Shown: piece after piece, positions 33,755 to 40,343 of the stretch
How the letters are laid out: every line of letters begins with the position of its first letter
Numbering within the stretch: the stretch's first letter is position 1
The notes under the pieces: model-generated
What the model was told of the DNA's origin: nothing
Databases searched by the model: none
Seen by the model: only the letters and a program-made list of their open reading frames with translations
Program-made: the position numbers and the translations under genes
Source: CAYPJE01 sp964410945
GTDB lineage: Bacteria; Fidelibacterota; Marinisomatia; Marinisomatales; TCS56
Length of the DNA stretch: 48,438 nt
Assembly: GCA_964410945.1 (NCBI GenBank)
Contig: CAYPJE010000022.1
Location: 1 to 48,438, forward strand
Reading direction: 5' to 3'

Positions 33755-36745
33755 TCAGGCAACTTTCCTGTTTTTCCGCATCAGTGCCGGCAGGCTGGCC
33801 AGCTTTTCAATTGTGATTGTATAAACGCCGAATGACTCCTCCACGGTTCCCCGCAGCAGGAACAGTTTTTCCCAGTTCAACAGATCGCCGAACTCGGCAT
33901 AGACTTCCGGGAAAAGCACGCATTCGTAGATATCGGTCTCATCTTCCAGGGTAAGGAATTCCATGGGATCATGCTTCCGCGTGACGGCGACCTTGCGGGT
34001 GATGTAAACTCCGGCCAGTCGGATTGAGCGCCCGACATATTTGGAAATATCTTTTGCTTTTACAACCTTACCGCGTAAAAATGTGTTGTACATTTTCAGG
34101 GGATGGGTGGAAAGGGGAAAACCGAATGATTCGATTTCCAGTTGGCGCAGTTCTTCCTTGCTGATGTCATTTTCCACCGGCGGTCGTGCCGGGGTGGTGG
34201 CTCCGTCGGAAAGATAAAAATTGGCCATCCGGTAGGCGATTTCCTTGTGGGTCATCGTTGGCTCAAGCTCCCGGAAACAACCAGCATTAGTGAAGGCTAT
34301 GGCGTCGGCCAGATCCAGTTCCACGCGGGTCATGAAATCCTCCAGGCTGCGGAAATCGCCGGCCTTGCGCTCATCCAGCACTTCAGTGATGGCCTTGTCC
34401 TGCAGTTTATTGATGGACATGAAACCCATGCGAATCTGTTGGCGCCGGCCACGGAACTCGTGCTGGCTGCGATTGATGTGAGGTGGCAGAACCGTAATCC
34501 CGAAGCGGCGCGCCTCGCTCAAATAGGCGTAGGAAGAGTAGAACCCGCCCTGGTTGCTGATCACCGCCGCCAGGAATTCTGCCGGGTAGTGTACCTTCAG
34601 GTAGGCGCAGGTGAATGACAACATGGCGTAGGAAGCGGAGTGGGGCTTGCAGAAGGAATAGCCCACAAAGGAGGCGATCATGTCCCAGACCTTGTCCGCC
34701 AGCTTTTTCTCATAGCCCCGTTTGCGGGCACCGGCATAAAACTTCTTTTTCCAGCTGGGGATCAGACGGTTCAACGAATCGCGGCTCATGGTCTTGCGCA
34801 GGGCATCGGACTGGGCATAGCCGAAGCCCGCCAGGGCCCGTGCCGCCAGGGAAACCTGCTCCTCGTAGACCATGATTCCATAACTCTCGTTCAGGAAATC
34901 CAGATCGGGATGCAGGGATTGCCAGGGTTTACCATGGATGCGCTCCAGCATCAGGTTGGTGAAGCGGTTGGCCGCCGGACGGATGATCGATGAGTAGATC
35001 ACCACATGCTCGAAATCCACTACCCCGGCCTTGGCCAGGAGCTGGCGGGTGGCCGGGCTTTCGATGTAAAAGATGCCCATGGTACGGCCGGTTTTCATCA
35101 ACGCCTCGGTTTCGGGATCGCCCACCGGCTGAATCCGGTGATAATCGATGTAGGCCGAGCGTTTCTTCCGGGGATAATACAGATTCACCTGTTTAAGCGT
35201 ATCACGCACTACCGCCAGGGAACGGTTACCCAGCAGGTCGATCTTCAGCAGGCCCGCATCCTCCACCTGGTCTTTCTCCCATTCGGTGATCTGCACGCCC
35301 TTGGGGGCCATCAGAACCGGCACGTATTTGCGAATCTCATCTGGCACGATCACCACTCCACCGGGATGGACCGACGAATTGCGGAAGACCCCTACGATCC
35401 GTTCGCTCTGAGCAATTACCTCAAGCAGGGTATCGTCCAGATGAGCGTTGGCGAAACGCGGGTCGGTCTTGACCCAGGTTACCAGGTCGGCTCTGGTTCG
35501 CCACTGATAACCGATGCGCTTGGTGATGACCTCGATTTCCTCGCTGGAGAGGCCATAGACCTTGGACACTTCCCGGATTGCCGACCGCGGCCGCAGGAAA
35601 ACCTGATTGGAAACCATGGCCGTGCGCTTATCCTCATATTTTTTGAATACATATTCCAGGATATCATCGCGCTCATCCCAGGGAAAGTCCACATCAATAT
35701 CGGGCATGCTCTCCCGTTCGGGATGGATGAAGCGCTCGAACTGCAGGTTGTAACGGATCGGATCGACCTGGGTGATATGCAGACAATAACTGACAATGGA
35801 AGCCGCCGCCGAGCCTCGCCCGATGGTGGCTTTGGTCTGGCGGACAATATCCCGCACTACCAGAAAATAGGGCGCGAAGCCCTTCTGGGTGATCAGTTCC
35901 AGCTCGTAATCGATACGCTGCCGGATTTCACTGGTGATCTCGCTATAGCGCTGCTGGGCGCCTTTGTTTACCAGTTTACGCAGTTTGTTGTTTGAAATAT
36001 GCTGGTTTTTGAGGTTTAGCCCCGGGAAAATGGTATTAACAAAATTCCAGTCGGATTTGCAACGTTCCGCCAGGAAAGTACTGTTGTTGATCGCCTCCAG
36101 ACTGTTGGGGAAGCGGCGGATCATTTCCTTTTCATCGCAGAAGTAGTGCGCTGGGGATTTGAAATCCTTTTCGGTCAATTCGGCCAGAGTGGTGTTTTTA
36201 TCAATAGCTCGCAGCACCTTATGGGCCGGCTGATCCTTCGGCTGCATGAAATACACATCATCGGTGACCACGCATTCGATATTGAATTGCTGGCTCAGAT
36301 TCCGGGCCCGGGTTTCGGAAATCCCCGGACGTAATTCCACAAAAAGGTGAGATGATTTAATCAGCGGTGCTAAAGCCTGTAAATTGCTTTCACGGTGGGC
36401 CAGGATGAACAGGCCGCTGGCGTAGGGTTCGATCAGTTTATCGATGGCAATAGATTCATCATCGTGAACAGCGGAAATGATCCGGCAGAGATTGGCATAC
36501 CCGGCGGAATTTTCCGCCAGCAGCACCAGATCCATATTGTCAGTCAAAATATTGGTGCCGGCAATAGGCTTGATGCCAGCAGCATTGGCATGCTGCACAA
36601 AGCGGATGAAGCCCCAAAGACCATTGACCTCGGTGAGGGCCAGGTATCTGGCACCCTGCTCCCGGGCGGCGGAGAGCAGTTCCTGTTGAGAAGCCAGCCC
36701 GCGCATGGCGGAGAAATGGGAATGGACGTTGAGGTGGGTCAGCAT
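33755..36745 (-). CDS. dnaE2: Error-prone DNA polymerase III alpha subunit (DnaE2/ImuC type)
   Basis: 996 residues, shorter than replicative DnaE (about 1160) and near DnaE2 length. It starts with a PHP domain (L-N-V-H-S-H-F-S). The polymerase active site is P-D-I-D-V-D-F with Asp351 and Asp353, and the third acid lies in K-I-D-L-L-G. G-R-G-S-A-A-A-S and C-K-P-H-S-A-S-Y-A are typical. The C-terminus holds the OB fold (L-T-L-E-D-E-T, then C-V-L-F-P-E-V). With ImuB it forms the mutasome that copies past DNA damage. Its ribosome site, AGGAGG 7 nt before the ATG, lies inside the inverted repeat at 36746-36850. Confidence 0.92.
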   Translation of the reverse strand: MLTHLNVHSHFSAMRGLASQQELLSAAREQGARYLALTEVNGLWGFIRFVQHANAAGIKPIAGTNILTDNMDLVLLAENSAGYANLCRIISAVHDDESIAIDKLIEPYASGLFILAHRESNLQALAPLIKSSHLFVELRPGISETRARNLSQQFNIECVVTDDVYFMQPKDQPAHKVLRAIDKNTTLAELTEKDFKSPAHYFCDEKEMIRRFPNSLEAINNSTFLAERCKSDWNFVNTIFPGLNLKNQHISNNKLRKLVNKGAQQRYSEITSEIRQRIDYELELITQKGFAPYFLVVRDIVRQTKATIGRGSAAASIVSYCLHITQVDPIRYNLQFERFIHPERESMPDIDVDFPWDERDDILEYVFKKYEDKRTAMVSNQVFLRPRSAIREVSKVYGLSSEEIEVITKRIGYQWRTRADLVTWVKTDPRFANAHLDDTLLEVIAQSERIVGVFRNSSVHPGGVVIVPDEIRKYVPVLMAPKGVQITEWEKDQVEDAGLLKIDLLGNRSLAVVRDTLKQVNLYYPRKKRSAYIDYHRIQPVGDPETEALMKTGRTMGIFYIESPATRQLLAKAGVVDFEHVVIYSSIIRPAANRFTNLMLERIHGKPWQSLHPDLDFLNESYGIMVYEEQVSLAARALAGFGYAQSDALRKTMSRDSLNRLIPSWKKKFYAGARKRGYEKKLADKVWDMIASFVGYSFCKPHSASYAMLSFTCAYLKVHYPAEFLAAVISNQGGFYSSYAYLSEARRFGITVLPPHINRSQHEFRGRRQQIRMGFMSINKLQDKAITEVLDERKAGDFRSLEDFMTRVELDLADAIAFTNAGCFRELEPTMTHKEIAYRMANFYLSDGATTPARPPVENDISKEELRQLEIESFGFPLSTHPLKMYNTFLRGKVVKAKDISKYVGRSIRLAGVYITRKVAVTRKHDPMEFLTLEDETDIYECVLFPEVYAEFGDLLNWEKLFLLRGTVEESFGVYTITIEKLASLPALMRKNRKVA

Positions 36746-36850
36746 TTGGCCCCCTCCTAAATCCTCCCCCGAAGGGGAGGACTTACATAATTATGGGTTC
36801 TGCAATAGTTTAAGTCTCCCCCGTAATGGGGGAGATTTAGAGGGGGCCAA
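36746..36850. repeat. 105-bp cruciform-forming repeat beside the DUF559 gene
   Basis: Outer arms at 36746-36763 and 36834-36850 pair over 17 bp with one bulge (TTGGCCCCCT...TAAATC). Inside are two further hairpins: TCCTCCCC-CGAA-GGGGAGGA near 36762-36781 and TCTCCCCC-GTAAT-GGGGGAGA at 36815-36835. The element fills the gap between the DUF559 stop (36852) and the dnaE2 ATG (36745). G/C-rich repeats of this kind next to DUF559 genes recur in many genomes. Confidence 0.88.
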
Positions 36851-36851
36851 C

Positions 36852-37238
36852 TCACCGCCCGCCTGCCTTTTCCAGCTCAGCCAGTTTTTGGGTAATGCAC
36901 TCAATCACCCCTTCAATATTGGTAAGGACCTCATGATTGTTGAAGCGGATTACCGTAAAACCCAGGCTTTCCAGGTAGTGGGTGCGTTGGCGGTCTTTTT
37001 CTTTCTGGGAACGCCCATAATGTTGTCCCCCGTCCACCTCAATTGCCAGTCCGGTTAGCAGGGAAGCAAAATCAATAATATAATTACCAATCGGCAATTG
37101 CCTTCGAAAGCGATGCCCCAGTTGTCGGCGCCGCAGATAGCCCCACAGTTTCAATTCGGCTGGTGTCATATTTTTACGCAGATCACGTGCAAATGGTTTG
37201 GTCCGTTTAGGATAAGCGGGTAATTCAGACAGCTTCAT
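36852..37238 (-). CDS. DUF559 endonuclease-fold protein
   Basis: 128 residues. The PD-(D/E)xK/Vsr-like core is visible: R-K-N-M-T-P-A-E-L-K-L-W, then F-R-R-Q-L-P-I-G-N-Y-I-I-D-F, A-I-E-V-D-G-G-Q-H, D-R-Q-R-T-H-Y-L and G-F-T-V-I-R-F-N-N-H-E-V. The D-F and E-V-D-G-x-Q-H residues would form the metal site. No function is established for the family. Its ATG overlaps the imuB stop (TGATG), so translation is coupled. It interrupts the usual imuB-dnaE2 adjacency and carries the 105-bp repeat directly after its stop, suggesting a small mobile or homing-like unit. Confidence 0.88.
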   Translation of the reverse strand: MKLSELPAYPKRTKPFARDLRKNMTPAELKLWGYLRRRQLGHRFRRQLPIGNYIIDFASLLTGLAIEVDGGQHYGRSQKEKDRQRTHYLESLGFTVIRFNNHEVLTNIEGVIECITQKLAELEKAGGR

Positions 37239-38473
37239 CAGGCGGCTCGATCAGTTACAATCGGTGAATTGATCAGGCGTGACAGCGTTTCCCCGATTTC
37301 TGGTTTTTTCCCTTTTGGACGATTACTTTCATTGGCGTTATGGATGCTGTCAAAGCCGTATTTACGGCGGACTTTGTCCAGCGCGTCGGAAAGGTTACGG
37401 TCTTTGGGATCACCACCAGCGAAAAGGTCCAACTGCCGGGCGGAATACTGCAGATTGGCGGCATCGATCAGGATCGTACGGACACGGTTGCGGCGGTAAT
37501 TGGCCTGCTGGAAAAGCTGCCAGCAGAGTGCACTCACTGTCAGATCGTCGTTACTGTTCAGACGGCCCACACGATTGTTTTTTAATCCGTCGGTGTAGTG
37601 GATTTCCACGCTCACCCTCCGGGCCACCTGGCTGCGCTGGCGCAGTTTGAAGGCCACCTGTTCGGCCAGGCTCTGTACGATACCGTGGAGCAGATTCAGG
37701 TCGTTAGTATCATTTGGCAGGATGGTCTGCTCCACAACATGGGGCTGCAGCTGGGGAGGCTGCACCGTGGAGTTGTCCTGACCGCGGGCCTCACGGGTGA
37801 GACGTTTGGTGTACTTGCCGAACAGGGTAGCGGCTTCGAGGGGACGGTCAACCACGGCCTGGATTTGGCGGACCTGCTCCAGAAACAGAAAATGGAGCAG
37901 TTTACTCACCGGCCGTTCACTGGTGGTGGGCAGTACCGGTGTTGGCAGGGGTGCCAGGAAACGGGGCTCATCCCCCGCTGCCACCCGATGGATGGCTTCC
38001 GGCACCACGGCGGTGGAAATACTGCTCACCAGTTTATTGGGGCTGATACCTACTACACCGGACAGGTTGGTCTTGTCCCGTACCTGGCGGGTGATGGTGA
38101 TACCGGTCTGGCAGGGATCGCGGTACATCCGCCCCATGCCGGTCATGTCCAAGTAGTACTGACCGTAGGCAGCCGGCTCCACGATGGGCGTAAAGGAGCT
38201 GACGGTGGAATATACATAGCCGTTCAGCCGGGCATAGAGCGATGTGTTGTAGGGCAGCAGGAGGGTGGAAGTGGACATTTTGCGTATCAGCGATACCTTC
38301 ATGCCCCGGAACAGGCCTTCCCGGCGGGCTTCATCGGAAAGGGAGACCACGGTTCCATCCTGGCGATTGGATGAAATGATGGCAATCGGCCGCGTCCGCA
38401 GGGCCGGGTCCAGAATCCGTTCGGCCTGAAGCTCAAAATCTTTCAGTCGGATGTGATAGATATTGTTAAACAT
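37238..38473 (-). CDS. imuB: ImuB-type Y-family polymerase homolog (catalytic residues lost)
   Basis: 411 residues from the ATG at 38473. The fold is that of Y-family polymerases: R-P-I-A-I-I-S-S-N near residue 28, S-D-E-A-R-R-E-G, Y-Y-L-D-M-T-G-M-G (106-114), V-G-I-S-P-N-K-L-V-S. The metal-binding acids are gone: the usual H-I-D-x-D is H-I-R-L-K (Arg9, Lys11), and the usual S-I-D-E is A-Y-G-Q (Gly104, Gln105). Near the C-terminus Q-L-D-L-F (347-351) is a perfect beta-clamp binding motif. ImuB of known mutasomes is likewise inactive and serves as hub for clamp and DnaE2. No ImuA is in the window. The start has no ribosome site, only an A-rich leader donated by the repeat next to it. Confidence 0.85.
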   Translation of the reverse strand: MFNNIYHIRLKDFELQAERILDPALRTRPIAIISSNRQDGTVVSLSDEARREGLFRGMKVSLIRKMSTSTLLLPYNTSLYARLNGYVYSTVSSFTPIVEPAAYGQYYLDMTGMGRMYRDPCQTGITITRQVRDKTNLSGVVGISPNKLVSSISTAVVPEAIHRVAAGDEPRFLAPLPTPVLPTTSERPVSKLLHFLFLEQVRQIQAVVDRPLEAATLFGKYTKRLTREARGQDNSTVQPPQLQPHVVEQTILPNDTNDLNLLHGIVQSLAEQVAFKLRQRSQVARRVSVEIHYTDGLKNNRVGRLNSNDDLTVSALCWQLFQQANYRRNRVRTILIDAANLQYSARQLDLFAGGDPKDRNLSDALDKVRRKYGFDSIHNANESNRPKGKKPEIGETLSRLINSPIVTDRAA

Positions 38474-38516
38474 TTTTTTAACACCAGGACACGAAGAGCA
38501 CCAAGGACACAAAGAG
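38474..38516. repeat. Left arm of the GxxExxY-flanking inverted repeat
   Basis: Starts at the base next to the imuB ATG with a T-run, followed by two similar units, ACACCAGGACACGAAG (38481-38496) and AGCACCAAGGACACAAAG (38497-38514). The arm is an imperfect inverted copy of 38944-38994. Confidence 0.75.
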
Positions 38517-38539
38517 ATTATTTTTTTAGTTACGCATCG

Positions 38540-38932
38540 TCATAAGACCATGCGTTTTATGCCTGTTTTGATAACCGGTACATTGAAATTGATCAAATAG
38601 CCCAGCCGCTTTTGAGCCAGGCGCAAATAAGTCAGTAATTGTGATTGGTGGACTGGCAGCAAAGCCTCAACGGCTTTTAATTCAACGATCACAGCTTTCT
38701 CCACTAGCATATCGATTCTTAAATGGGAATCCAGCAATTTATTTTGGTAGTAAATCGGAATTTTGAGTTGTTTTTCGGCCTTTAATCCATTGTTAGTTAA
38801 TTCATGGATCAGACATTCTTCATACACCGCTTCCAGTAATCCCGGTCCTAATTCTTTGTGGACGCGATAGGCAGAATTGACAATGTATTCACCGATTCGG
38901 TTTAATTTTTCTGGTAGTGGTGCAAAATTCAT
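38540..38932 (-). CDS. GxxExxY family protein (PD-(D/E)xK nuclease-like)
   Basis: 130 residues. The name-giving motif G-L-L-E-A-V-Y follows H-K-E-L-G-P near residue 26. Later come H-L-R-I-D-M-L-V and V-I-V-E-L-K-A-V-E (about 70-87), matching the D...E-x-K core of the restriction-endonuclease-like fold, then Q-L-L-T-Y-L-R and G-Y-L-I-N-F-N-V. The family is abundant, often multicopy, and of unknown function. It lies between lexA and imuB on the same strand with imperfect inverted repeats on both sides, and has no clear ribosome site. Confidence 0.9.
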   Translation of the reverse strand: MNFAPLPEKLNRIGEYIVNSAYRVHKELGPGLLEAVYEECLIHELTNNGLKAEKQLKIPIYYQNKLLDSHLRIDMLVEKAVIVELKAVEALLPVHQSQLLTYLRLAQKRLGYLINFNVPVIKTGIKRMVL

Positions 38933-38943
38933 TTTGAATGCAT

Positions 38944-38994
38944 TTAAAACTTTAGTGATCTTGGTGATCTTTTTTGTGACTTGGTGTTTAACAT
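38944..38994. repeat. Right arm of the GxxExxY-flanking inverted repeat
   Basis: Contains CTTGGTGATC and GTGACTTGGTGTTTAAC, whose reverse complement aligns with the left arm (TTAACACC..., two CACCAAG-type units). It ends about 5 bases from the lexA stop codon. Confidence 0.7.
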
Positions 38995-38998
38995 TTCT

Positions 38999-39604
38999 TC
39001 AGTACTGCCGGAAAACGTACAGCACCACGCCATTGATGCGGAAGTCATCTGCCGGATCGATTTTGATCACCGGGTAGGCCGGGTTCCGGGGGTGGAGTTC
39101 CACGCCGCCTTCTCTGGGCTGGTAGCGTTTCAGGGTGGCGTCGCCGTTGATCAGGGCCACCACGGTCTGGCCGGTCCGGGCGGTGGCGGTCTTGCGAATC
39201 ACCACGAAATCCCCATCCTGGATATTGTCATCGATCATGGAGTCGCCCTTGACCTGGAGAACATAGTTATCGGGATGGGACAGGTGGGCCGGGACATCCA
39301 GGCTTTCCTGGTTTTCCACGGCGGCGATAGGCGTACCGGCGGCGATTACACCCAGGAGAGGCAGGCGGGCCGGGGCAGCGGTTTCGCCAGCCAGTTGCAG
39401 GGCCCGCTTCCCGTTAGGTCCCTTGGCCCGCAACAGGAAGCCGGCCCGCGCGAGGGTTTGTACATACCAGTTCACGGTGCCCAGGGAACTCAACCCCAGG
39501 CCCGCGCGAATCTCTTCGTATGTTGGTGGCGCATTATTGTCCAGCGTGTAACGCCGGATGAAATCCAGAAAACGTTGTTGTTTGGCAGTGATTGGCTGTG
39601 ACAT
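38999..39604 (-). CDS. lexA: LexA repressor
   Basis: 201 residues from the ATG at 39604 (the frame is open 18 codons further, but that would place the start inside the promoter). The N-terminal winged helix (about 5-70) reads T-A-K-Q-Q-R-F-L-D-F-I and P-P-T-Y-E-E-I. The self-cleavage site is Ala89-Gly90 in G-V-I-A-A-G-T-P. The catalytic pair is Ser122 in K-G-D-S-M-I-D and Lys159 in D-A-T-L-K-R. LexA represses SOS genes until RecA filaments trigger self-cleavage. Here it heads the mutasome operon, so it probably controls itself, imuB and dnaE2 from the operator repeats at 39608-39629. Confidence 0.95.
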   Translation of the reverse strand: MSQPITAKQQRFLDFIRRYTLDNNAPPTYEEIRAGLGLSSLGTVNWYVQTLARAGFLLRAKGPNGKRALQLAGETAAPARLPLLGVIAAGTPIAAVENQESLDVPAHLSHPDNYVLQVKGDSMIDDNIQDGDFVVIRKTATARTGQTVVALINGDATLKRYQPREGGVELHPRNPAYPVIKIDPADDFRINGVVLYVFRQY

Positions 39605-39607
39605 AAA

Positions 39608-39629
39608 TACTCGTAAGTTACTCGTAAGT
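39608..39629. promoter_or_regulatory. Candidate LexA operator: two tandem 11-bp repeats
   Basis: TACTCGTAAGT occurs twice with no gap (39608-39618 and 39619-39629), a spacing of one helical turn. The second copy with its flank forms TTAC-TC-GTAA, a 4-bp inverted repeat with 2-nt spacer. It lies just downstream of the lexA -10 element and covers the expected start of transcription and the ribosome site. Confidence 0.6.
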
Positions 39630-39658
39630 ATATTACACTCGCCGTAACAAAAAAGCAA
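39630..39658 (-). promoter_or_regulatory. lexA promoter
   Basis: On the minus strand TTGCTT (39658-39653) and TAATAT (39635-39630) are separated by 17 nt. The -10 element ends 25 nt before the lexA ATG. Confidence 0.65.
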
Positions 39659-39789
39659 GAGAGCTGGAAACGATTATAAATTTTTAATGTTGGATTTTGG
39701 ATGACCTGCCTTCGTGGCCCGGCCATCAGTATCAGCGAGCAACCGGTGAGGTTTTACACAGGGGGAAGCCAGTGACTTGTCCGCTTATT

Positions 39790-39810
39790 GGACAGCACAT
39801 TGTGCTATCC
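39790..39810. repeat. Hairpin repeat
   Basis: GGACAGCACA and TGTGCTATCC form an imperfect stem (one A-C mismatch per arm) around a short loop. Confidence 0.5.
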
Positions 39811-39919
39811 TTACATATCGAATTGCGAACAAAAATTAATGAATGCTGATTTCTGAAGATAAACGCTCACTGCGTACTTCACAGATATCGAATCGTTAAT
39901 CCCTGTTGGATATTCTTTC

Positions 39920-40005
39920 AGGTGAAACCGTTAAAACGGTTATAATCATATTACATCCATTCACCTGCGACTGAAGTCGTGGGCTATTTTCCACAGCCCG
40001 ACTTT
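39920..40005. repeat. REP-like compound hairpin element
   Basis: Outer arms AGGTGAA (39920-39926) and TTCACCT (39960-39966) enclose AACCGTT-AA-AACGGTT (39926-39941). Next follow CGAC-TGAA-GTCG (39968-39979) and an overlapping stem GTCG-T-GGGCT with AGCCC-GAC. Similar nested hairpins are dispersed in Bacteroidota-like genomes near IS200-type or REP-associated transposases; no transposase is present here. Confidence 0.55.
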
Positions 40006-40048
40006 TCAGGACTGGCAAAAAGACAAACGGCCTTATATGTAAAAATTT

Positions 40049-40070
40049 GTGTAATTCGTGTAATCTGTGG
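40049..40070. repeat. Short 9-bp tandem repeat
   Basis: GTGTAATTC, GTGTAATCT and a partial GTGG follow each other directly, ending at the 3' end of the small gene. Confidence 0.6.
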
Positions 40071-40071
40071 T

Positions 40072-40332
40072 TTATTTCCCGCGTTTGCGGAACATGATAG
40101 GAATATTGTTAGTCAATGGCGCCCCGATCTGGATCAGTTCCCAGTCTTTGTCGTGTTCTTTGATGACTTTTTTCAATACCGATACTTTGTCCTCTGTTTC
40201 CTGGTGCAACTCGTCAAAATCGACGATTTCCACCCGGTATTTCAGTGACCGCTTGCGGCCGTTGATCTTAACATCAATATCGATATTCTGTTCGGTATCC
40301 AGGGTTGGTATCTGAATCACTACTTCACGCAT
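40072..40332 (-). CDS. Small conserved-looking hypothetical protein
   Basis: 86 residues; ATG at 40332 with GAGGAG about 6 nt upstream, a strong site. It starts M-R-E-V-V-I-Q-I-P-T-L and has charged, strand-rich content (D-I-D-V-K-I-N-G-R-K-R-S-L-K-Y-R-V-E-I-V), then a helix rich in Glu/Lys (L-K-K-V-I-K-E-H-D-K-D-W) and the ending P-I-M-F-R-K-R-G-K. No signal peptide or membrane helix, so cytoplasmic. I recognise no family. It follows the last permease gene by 11 nt and is probably the final gene of that operon. Confidence 0.7.
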   Translation of the reverse strand: MREVVIQIPTLDTEQNIDIDVKINGRKRSLKYRVEIVDFDELHQETEDKVSVLKKVIKEHDKDWELIQIGAPLTNNIPIMFRKRGK

Positions 40333-40343
40333 TATGACTCCTC

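Larger units (their letters stand above)
39659..40071. other. Gene-free stretch with REP-like hairpins and short repeats
   Basis: About 410 bases between lexA and the small gene at 40072. I see no credible gene on either strand. It holds the hairpins and repeats listed separately (39790-39810, 39920-40005, 40049-40070). The pattern suggests decayed intergenic repeat units rather than regulatory DNA for one gene. Confidence 0.6.

Noticed and set aside
35006..35995. Long open frame of 329 codons on the plus strand
   Set aside because: It lies wholly antisense to dnaE2, has no family-like motifs and no ribosome site; it is a shadow of dnaE2 codon use.
37598..38374. Open frame of 258 codons on the plus strand
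   Set aside because: Antisense to imuB, whose Y-family motifs are clear; composition of the opposite frame is His/Gly-rich shadow.
39659..40071. Hidden small gene in the 410-base gap
   Set aside because: Open frames on both strands are short, lack ribosome sites and run through hairpin repeats.
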